DNA of 54,664 nt, from positions 1 to 54,664 of the forward strand of contig CAJKWK010000013.1 of assembly GCA_905203555.1 (NCBI GenBank), given 5' to 3'. This stretch comes from an uncultured Lachnospiraceae bacterium. GTDB taxonomy: Bacteria > Bacillota > Clostridia > Lachnospirales > Lachnospiraceae. The translations under genes were made by a program, and so were the position numbers. Shown one piece after another: positions 52,218 through 54,664 of this stretch (positions within the stretch are counted from its first letter, which is position 1; each line of letters opens with the position of its first letter). The notes beneath the pieces were generated by a model that searched no databases, was not told where the DNA came from, and worked only from the letters and a program-made list of their open reading frames with translations.

Positions 52218-53429
52218 ATGGAGTTATTTGGAGGAATATTGGCAGTTAAATCTGTAGTATTTCTTACCTTCTCAGTTTTTGCAATTGCTGCCATAGGATA
52301 TGCATTGGGAAAAGTGACAGTAAAAGGAATCAATCTGGGAACGGCAGGAGTATTTATTATCGCACTTCTTTACGGCTGTTTTATTTATGGAAGATTATCA
52401 GATAATCTGACGACGGAGGGCGTTTCATTTTCCGTAGAAGCACTGAAAATCGTTGAAAATCTTGGATTGATTTTCTTTGTAACATCAGTTGGATTCATTG
52501 CGGGGCCGAATTTTTTTGGAAATCTGAAACGTAATTTTAAGTCTTATGTTATGCTGGGACTTGTAATTATTGCAGCTGCTGCAATTACTTGTGTATTATG
52601 TATTGTGATCGGCACCAATTTTACAGATTTGGATCATGAGCAGTTTCGTGCGATTCTGGTAGGTATTTTGTCAGGAGCTCTGACAAGTACACCTGCATTC
52701 TCTGCATCTAAGGCGGCAGTCGGAGCAGATTTGGAAGCGCTTGTATCGGTAGGATATGGTATTTCCTATCTGTTCGGTGTTGTTGGAGTTGTTTTGTTTG
52801 TTCAGATTATTCCAAAAGTCATGAAAGCAAATATGAACGAAGAGGTTGCAAAGATTACTGCCAAAGAAGGAGAAGGACGGAAGGCAAAAAATTTGATTTT
52901 GACAGAAATCGATGAATTTGGATTTTTTGCATTCTCATTAGCAGCAATTGTAGGTATTATTGTAGGAAGTTTCAGTTATATGAACTTTTCACTTACAACA
53001 ACTGGTGGATGTCTGCTGATGGGACTTGTGTTCGGACATTTTGGACATATTGGTAAGGTTTCTATTGTACCAAAAAATTCAACATTGAAAATGCTTAGAG
53101 AATTGGGATTGATGATGTTCTTGATTGGTGCAGGAGTTTCCGGAGGAGCGAAGTTCATAGAATATTTTGAGCCGGTATACTTCCTGTATGGAGCAATCAT
53201 GACAATCCTTCCGATGATTATTGGATTTATTATTGCTAAGAATGTTCTGAAGCTCCCGCTTTTGAACAACTTAGGTTCTATTACCGGTGGTATGACAAGT
53301 ACTCCGGCACTCGGAACATTGATTAATATGGCGGGAACAGAGGATATCGCGTCTGCATATGCGGCAACATATCCGATTGCGTTGATTGCGGTCGTGCTTG
53401 CATCACAGTTGATTATTTTGTTCTGTTAA
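52218..53429 (+). CDS. AspT/YidE-type transporter without RCK domains
   Basis: A 403-residue membrane protein with about 10 to 12 helices in two repeats. Each repeat carries the aspartate-alanine exchanger family signature, as GALTSTPAFS near residue 156 and GGMTSTPALG near 358. The large cytoplasmic TrkA_C/RCK insert of typical AspT and YidE is reduced to about 40 residues. Members exchange or export amino acids and dicarboxylates. As last gene of the fumarate-reductase operon it is a candidate for succinate export, aspartate/succinate exchange or C4-dicarboxylate uptake. A strong terminator follows. Confidence 0.8.
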   Translation: MELFGGILAVKSVVFLTFSVFAIAAIGYALGKVTVKGINLGTAGVFIIALLYGCFIYGRLSDNLTTEGVSFSVEALKIVENLGLIFFVTSVGFIAGPNFFGNLKRNFKSYVMLGLVIIAAAAITCVLCIVIGTNFTDLDHEQFRAILVGILSGALTSTPAFSASKAAVGADLEALVSVGYGISYLFGVVGVVLFVQIIPKVMKANMNEEVAKITAKEGEGRKAKNLILTEIDEFGFFAFSLAAIVGIIVGSFSYMNFSLTTTGGCLLMGLVFGHFGHIGKVSIVPKNSTLKMLRELGLMMFLIGAGVSGGAKFIEYFEPVYFLYGAIMTILPMIIGFIIAKNVLKLPLLNNLGSITGGMTSTPALGTLINMAGTEDIASAYAATYPIALIAVVLASQLIILFC

Positions 53430-53485
53430 AAGTTTGAATTATTTTACATATAAAATTATCACAAAAGAAACATAAAATAATAAAT

Positions 53486-53549
53486 AAGACGGTATGGAGA
53501 AATTCAGAATGAGGTGCCCCTCAAGGAATTTCTCTGTGCCGTCTTTTTT
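53486..53549 (+). terminator. Strong intrinsic terminator ending the mdh-hdr-frd operon
   Basis: AAGACGG...GGAGAAATTC (from 53486) pairs with GAATTTCTC...CCGTCTT, ending in a T run at 53544-53549. A second hairpin, GAGG-TGCC-CCTC (53511-53522), caps the loop. The region 53550-53700 shows no gene. Confidence 0.85.
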
Positions 53550-53725
53550 GGAAGAGATATTATTTATTTTATAAAATATAAAGTGAAGATAGACAAAAGG
53601 CTGTTTCGTATTATAGCTTTTCAGCGCACAACAAAGACTCATCAAAACGCAAAATAAAATGGCTTGTGTAAGCTGTTTTAAAATGTTATTCTTGTTATAA
53701 GCAGTTAAATGATACAGATAAACAG

Positions 53726-54031
53726 ATGCTTACTGAATATGATGAATTATCTAAAGCATTTCAAAAAGAAAATCTATGGGCAGATTTTGAAAAGATCAAT
53801 CAAAGTTCACACTTTGCACCGTTTCTGGTTCATGAATCTTTTCACTACTATATGCAGAATAATTGGAAACAATACAATCGTTCTTATTCAAGTAAGGAAT
53901 CCTTAATCAGTTATGCGAAACAATATGTGGATGTTGTTTCAAAGAGAATTGAAAATAACGAACAGATAAGGCGTGAAATTGATAAATCTCATTTAGATTC
54001 GAATGATTCGGAAATGAGATATTTGAATTGA
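53726..54031 (+). pseudogene. Fragment of a protein with an HExxH metallopeptidase-like motif
   Basis: A 101-residue frame (MLTEYDELSKAFQKENLW at the start). It contains LVHESFHYYMQ, in which HESFH fits the zinc-binding HExxH pattern. The ATG has no ribosome site, and similar-looking sequence continues upstream of it in frame (about 53702-53725), so it looks like the internal or C-terminal remnant of a longer gene. Function not recognised. It is followed after 9 bases by the broken reductase gene. Confidence 0.45.
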
Positions 54032-54040
54032 GGAACGCTT

Positions 54041-54558
54041 ATGAAAAAAATTAGTTTATTTATAGCAATGAGTCTTGACGGATATATTGCAGATAGTAAA
54101 GGTAGTGTGAACTGGCTGAGCGGACAAGGCAGTGATGACGATAACATTGATGTATATTCTGAATTTGTGAAAGATATTGATACTGTGATAATGGGGGGAA
54201 TACCTATCACCAAATTGTTACTGAACTCTCACCTGACGAGTGGGTTTATAAAGATTTTATAACCTATGTTGTAACACATAAACTAAAAACATCTTCTGAA
54301 AACATCCATTTTACTAATGAATGTCCTGTTGAGCTGGTAAAAAAACTACGAGAAGAAAGTGGAAAAGGTATTTGGATATGTGGGGGTGCAAACCTCATCC
54401 AACAGTTAGTAAAAGAGAATGTCATTGACTGTTATTATATTACTGTGATTCCAACAATTTTAGGCTCAGGTATTCGGCTTTTTGAAAAAACTGACCATGA
54501 AATTAAGTTGAAGTTACTCAAAACACAATCGTATAATGGCATTGGTTCTAGAATATAA
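54041..54558 (+). pseudogene. Dihydrofolate reductase family protein (RibD C-terminal-like), frameshifted
   Basis: The first frame starts MKKISLFIAMSLDGYIADSKG and reaches DTVIMGG. Then homology moves to another frame, TYHQIVTELSPDEWVYKDF through GIWICGGANLIQQLVKENV and TVIPTILGSGIRLF, to a stop at 54556-54558. The shift occurs in a run of six G (54193-54198); seven would restore one 172-codon frame, the usual family length. AGGAACGCTT before the ATG is a weak ribosome site. It may be a recent mutation, a slippage-prone switch or a base-call error. Confidence 0.75.
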
Positions 54559-54630
54559 ATAGTACAAAATAAACATGACCATTTTCGATAAATACTATAT
54601 GATAGTCATAAGACAAGGAGGAGAATGGAT

Positions 54631-54664
54631 ATGTCAAAAGGTACTAAATATTCACAACAGTTTA
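54631..54664 (+). CDS. Start of a gene running off the window (possible transposase)
   Basis: An ATG at 54631 follows AGGAGG (54616-54621) by 9 bases and opens MSKGTKYSQQF. This resembles the N terminus of IS3-type OrfA transposases, but 11 codons are too few to be sure. Confidence 0.4.
   Translation, partial: MSKGTKYSQQF

Noticed and set aside
1..54664. CRISPR arrays, tRNA or rRNA genes, replication origin
   Set aside because: No regularly spaced repeats, cloverleaf sequences, rRNA segments or DnaA-box clusters were seen by eye; a tRNAscan/Infernal run would be decisive.

Overview
The window reads as chromosomal DNA of a low-GC Gram-positive anaerobe, most likely a gut member of the Lachnospiraceae (Clostridia). 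The reasons are inference from gene content: the block rho / rpmE / DUF1385 / prmC / prfA, a class II galT beside galK, a DUF4364 gene, a CBS-DRTGG family II pyrophosphatase, clostridial promoters (TTGACA / TATAAT, 17-base spacers), strong GGAGG ribosome binding sites, and many iron-sulfur enzymes with no respiratory membrane complex. No rRNA, tRNA or CRISPR array was seen.

Layout. 1-9100: two small regulator-plus-ABC-exporter operons (XRE type and GntR/YtrA type), a divergent Hsp70 with a membrane-bound J-domain partner, and a DtxR/MntR-like repressor. 9280-19400: a sugar or polyol catabolic cluster (two zinc alcohol dehydrogenases, an AlsE-like epimerase, an MFS porter, a class II aldolase, a PfkB kinase, an aldo/keto reductase), its DeoR regulator and a dicarboxylate/amino-acid symporter. 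These three units are tied together by a repeated TGAAACAAAG element, with identical promoter geometry in front of the first and the last. 19500-38990: mostly housekeeping genes (S1-domain protein, pyrophosphatase, galKT with AraC regulator, MATE exporter, polysaccharide deacetylase, tcdA, rarA, radical SAM protein, rho-rpmE-prmC-prfA), then a small XRE regulator divergent from a lipoprotein. 39008-40701: a complete IS30-family insertion sequence.

40739-53549: the most interesting part. A putative operon encodes a malate dehydrogenase (usually misread as lactate dehydrogenase), HdrB, HdrC, HdrA, four subunits resembling FlxD, FlxC, FlxB and FlxA, a fumarate-reductase iron-sulfur subunit, a fumarate-reductase flavoprotein, both subunits of class I fumarase and an AspT/YidE-type transporter. 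A near-perfect Rex (NADH-sensing repressor) operator overlaps its promoter. Together the genes describe oxaloacetate -> malate -> fumarate -> succinate and export. The fumarate reductase has no membrane anchor and sits beside an HdrABC-FlxABCD electron-bifurcating module. My inference is a soluble NADH-dependent fumarate reductase that uses the exergonic reduction of fumarate to drive ferredoxin reduction.

53550-54664: a degraded edge, with a fragment carrying an HExxH motif, a dihydrofolate-reductase-like gene broken by a frameshift in a G run, and the first codons of a further gene that may be a transposase.
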